Shown: positions 61,911 through 64,000 of the stretch, piece after piece | Layout: every line of letters starts with the position of its first letter | Numbering within the stretch: the first letter of the stretch is position 1 | Source: VAZQ01 sp963807865 | GTDB taxonomy: Bacteria > Pseudomonadota > Alphaproteobacteria > Rhizobiales > Xanthobacteraceae | Reading direction: 5' to 3' | Assembly: GCA_963807865.1 (NCBI GenBank) | Contig: CAWEDK010000016.1 | Span: 124,001 to 188,000 of the forward strand | DNA: 64,000 nucleotides | Notes under the pieces: generated by a model | Seen by the model: only the letters and a program-made list of their open reading frames with translations | What the model was told of the DNA's origin: nothing | Databases searched by the model: none | Translations under genes and position numbers: made by a program

Positions 61911-62986
61911 GTCCGAGCGCTGAGCGGCGTGATGCCGAGCGACTTCGCCACCTCGTCGACCTGCTTGAGCAGAACCGTGGAGAGCGGAACGCCATCGCGC
62001 TCGCGCTCGATCCGGCGCGCCAGGCGCCCCTGCCCCGGCACCCGCACCTGATCAACGCCAGGCAACGGCTTCGACGCCGCAATATCCCGGATATGCCGGT
62101 CGATTTCCGCCTTGAAGACGTCGAGCGGAAGAAAGCGGCTCACGTCCAGCGCCACCACGAACTGACCGACGTTGAGTTCGCTCGCCGGCGGGGCGGCGAA
62201 ATCGCTGATGTCGCGGCCGAAGTTCGCGCGGTTGAGCGGCCCTGCCAGCAGGCCGATGATCAGCGAGAGGCCGCTGCCCTTGTAGCCGCCGACCGGCACA
62301 TAGGTGCCTTCGGTAATGCGATTCGGATCGGTGATCGGCGAGCCGTCGGTGCAATTCTGCACCCAGCCTTCCGGCATCGGCCGCTGTTCGAGTTGATGTG
62401 TGCGAATCGCGCCGTTCGACGCCACCGAGGTGGCAATGTCGAACACGACCGGCGCTTCCTTGCCGGCTGGAATTGCGACCGCGATCGGATTGGTGCCAAG
62501 CAGCGGCTCCGATCCTCCCCACGGCGCCATGTGTTGAACGCTCGACGATGCGCCGTAGATTCCCACCATTCCGTGCTCGACCGGAATCACCGCGTAGATC
62601 GCGCCGGCACCGGCGTGATTCGATCGCCGCGCGCCAACCCAGCCCATGCCCAACTCGCGCGCCATTTCGATCGCAAGATGGGCCGCATAGGTCATAACCA
62701 CGTGACCGAGGCCCTGGTCGCCGTCGATCAGCGCGGTCGCCGGCGATCGCTCGAGCACGGTAATCTTCGGCTTCGGATTCATCACGCCGCGCTTGAGCTG
62801 GCGGACATAACCGGCCAGCCGGAACACGCCGTGCGCGTCGGAGCCGGTCAGGTCGGCCTCGAGCATCGCACCCGCGACGGTTTCGGCCTCAGTTGGCGGC
62901 AGTCCGCAGGCGATGAAGGCGTCGGTCAGGAAGGTCTTGATCGCGGCGCCGGAGATGCGCCGCGTCGATTGAGTCTCGGTCAACAC
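61907..62986 (-). CDS. Ldh family oxidoreductase (malate/L-lactate dehydrogenase type)
   Basis: A 359-residue NAD(P)-dependent dehydrogenase of the non-Rossmann malate/sulfolactate family: MLEADLTGSDAHGVFRLAGY (catalytic His), ELGMGWVGARRSNHAGAGAI YAVIPVEHGMVGIYG, EPLLGTNPIAVAIPAGKEAP and GGYKGSGLSLIIGLLAGPL. Members oxidise 2-hydroxy acids, ureidoglycolate or sulfolactate. It is first in an operon with the TIGR02444 and CMD-family genes. Substrate undetermined. Confidence 0.88.
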   Translation of the reverse strand: MLTETQSTRRISGAAIKTFLTDAFIACGLPPTEAETVAGAMLEADLTGSDAHGVFRLAGYVRQLKRGVMNPKPKITVLERSPATALIDGDQGLGHVVMTYAAHLAIEMARELGMGWVGARRSNHAGAGAIYAVIPVEHGMVGIYGASSSVQHMAPWGGSEPLLGTNPIAVAIPAGKEAPVVFDIATSVASNGAIRTHQLEQRPMPEGWVQNCTDGSPITDPNRITEGTYVPVGGYKGSGLSLIIGLLAGPLNRANFGRDISDFAAPPASELNVGQFVVALDVSRFLPLDVFKAEIDRHIRDIAASKPLPGVDQVRVPGQGRLARRIERERDGVPLSTVLLKQVDEVAKSLGITPLSART

Positions 62987-63110
62987 GGGGAAAACCTGTT
63001 CAACATTTGCTCATGCTTGTCGCGGCGGCACAGATGCCGCCGCTTGAAAGCATGGAATCAATGGTGATGAAAGGCCAGCGCGATTCGCCAGGCCGGCCGC
63101 GACAGGCTGT

Positions 63111-64000
63111 TCAGCGTGCCGACGCGGTGGCGACCTTGGCCTTCGACTTGGCCTCCTTGGCCTCGGCGATCTGCACGCGGCTCGCCCGCAACGCCTGCGC
63201 GAGCTTGCGCCAGTCACCGCGCGACTGCACGTGCGCCGGATCGTTGCCCGGCATCGGCCGGTGCAAACCGTACTTCGCGCCGTTGGCATCGAGCCACTTC
63301 CAGACCGCTTCCGGATTGTTGTCGGCGCCGGTGACGTCGACCGCACGGCCATGGCCGTAGCCGCCGACCCGTGCACTGCCGCCGTGCAGCGAGTTGCGCG
63401 CGCTGGCCTTGAAACCGGAGGCCAGGCTCTGGCGGTAGTCGTCGCGGAATGCGCTCAGGATCGCCCACCGGATGCCCGCGGCATCCATCGCCCTGCCGGC
63501 GTGATAAAGCTGCTCGCGGAAGTCGTTATCCATGCCGCTGATCACATAGGCCGGCATGGAAACGCCGAAGCGCTTCGCGGCGACCGGGTCCTTCCAGGTG
63601 AAGTCACCCGAACCATCCTTCTTGACCGGCGCGCGCTGATAGACTTCCCACAGGTAGCGCTCGACTTCGTCCAGCTTGCCGAGATTGCGCGCCTCCGGGC
63701 TGACCGTTGCTTCGGGAATGCTTCCCGTCGTCTCCCGCCCGACCGGCTGGGAGGATAGCGACGCCAGGGTGACCGGCTGCGAGGACGCCGACGCCAGCGT
63801 GAAGGTGGCGGGACCCGTGGGCGGCGCGAACGCCAATGCGCCGATCTCGGATTCCGCACCGGCGATCACGCGCGGGAGCGGATTCCTGATTGGATTCTTG
63901 GGCCGCACGGTCTGAACCGTCTGCGGAACCTGCGCGGTGCGCACCGGCGATTCGCTGAGATCCTCCGCCTGCAACTCTTCGCTTTCGGCCTCGGAGAAGA
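63111..64000 (-). CDS. M15-like (D-Ala-D-Ala carboxypeptidase family) protein, partial
   Basis: The reading frame is open to the right edge, so the N-terminus is missing. About 287 residues are seen. The C-terminal part, RWAILSAFRDDYRQSLASGF KASARNSLHGGSARVGGYGH GRAVDVTG, carries an M15-type zinc pattern (SxH..., GHGRAVD), and PGNDPAHVQSRGDW supplies a late His. Before it lies a low-complexity Ala/Ser/Pro region. A peptidoglycan endo- or carboxypeptidase role is likely; spacing of the first His differs from textbook M15 enzymes. Confidence 0.7.
   Translation of the reverse strand, partial: FSEAESEELQAEDLSESPVRTAQVPQTVQTVRPKNPIRNPLPRVIAGAESEIGALAFAPPTGPATFTLASASSQPVTLASLSSQPVGRETTGSIPEATVSPEARNLGKLDEVERYLWEVYQRAPVKKDGSGDFTWKDPVAAKRFGVSMPAYVISGMDNDFREQLYHAGRAMDAAGIRWAILSAFRDDYRQSLASGFKASARNSLHGGSARVGGYGHGRAVDVTGADNNPEAVWKWLDANGAKYGLHRPMPGNDPAHVQSRGDWRKLAQALRASRVQIAEAKEAKSKAKVATASAR

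Overview
The window looks like a chromosomal segment of a high-GC alphaproteobacterium of the Hyphomicrobiales (Bradyrhizobium / Rhodopseudomonas / Xanthobacteraceae-like). Grounds are the strong GC bias in most genes, many periplasmic solute-binding proteins (Bug/TctC, NMT1/THI5, BMP, family 5, ABC_sub_bind), a BadH/BadI pair, and several families of short palindromic intergenic repeats. Taxonomy is inferred from gene content only. No rRNA, tRNA, CRISPR array, integrase or transposase was recognised.

Layout. 1-2.8 kb: a molybdenum hydroxylase (molybdopterin plus FAD subunits, minus strand). 3.0-9.3 kb: an alpha/beta hydrolase, a lipoprotein, a 4,5-dihydroxyphthalate decarboxylase-like protein, a MaoC-BadH-BadI operon for alicyclic acyl-CoA catabolism, and a Bug receptor. 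10-14.5 kb: RidA with an LLM flavin oxidoreductase, a ModA-like binding protein, a Bug remnant, a cupin and a YqhA-type membrane protein. 14.6-18.5 kb: a probable RiPP locus made of a secreted-type precursor with four aromatic-X-Asn motifs, a GrrM-like radical SAM/SPASM maturase and an 833-codon membrane protein of lower GC. 19-30 kb: ettA, a D-2-hydroxyacid dehydrogenase, an ECF42-like sigma factor with DGPF/YciI proteins and a TetR regulator, a large membrane protein, a cyclase-family protein and a LysR regulator.

30.4-56.4 kb is the most striking region: a supercluster that reads as cyanuric acid (s-triazine ring) mineralisation. It has a ring-opening amidohydrolase (AtzD/TrzD/barbiturase family), AtzG-AtzE and AtzH homologues, a close BiuH (biuret hydrolase) homologue and an allophanate hydrolase (AtzF). 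With them are an extra deaminase-type amidohydrolase, an allantoinase/dihydroorotase-like enzyme, an SDR, a GntR regulator and three different ABC uptake systems (NMT1-type, BMP/nucleobase-type, Dpp-type). Both known ways of handling 1-carboxybiuret (AtzEGH, and decarboxylation to biuret followed by BiuH) are encoded. Two copies of a near-identical 12-bp palindrome (ATTGCATRCAAT) lie in the two intergenic regions that should control the cluster and are candidate GntR operators.

56.4-64 kb holds cell-envelope and miscellaneous genes: a peptidoglycan-binding-like protein, a Cys-rich secreted protein, an L,D-transpeptidase with a clear terminator, an ABC_sub_bind protein, a carboxymuconolactone decarboxylase-family protein, a TIGR02444 protein, an Ldh-family oxidoreductase and a partial M15-like peptidase.

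A technical caveat runs through the window: about 14 single-base frame breaks interrupt otherwise well-conserved genes (near 162, 1508, 1610, 3152, 4470, 4875, 25717, 29615, 38940, 39075, 39785, 39860, 40500, 40690 and 51090). Most look like residual assembly indels rather than decay, so affected genes are annotated across their full span.
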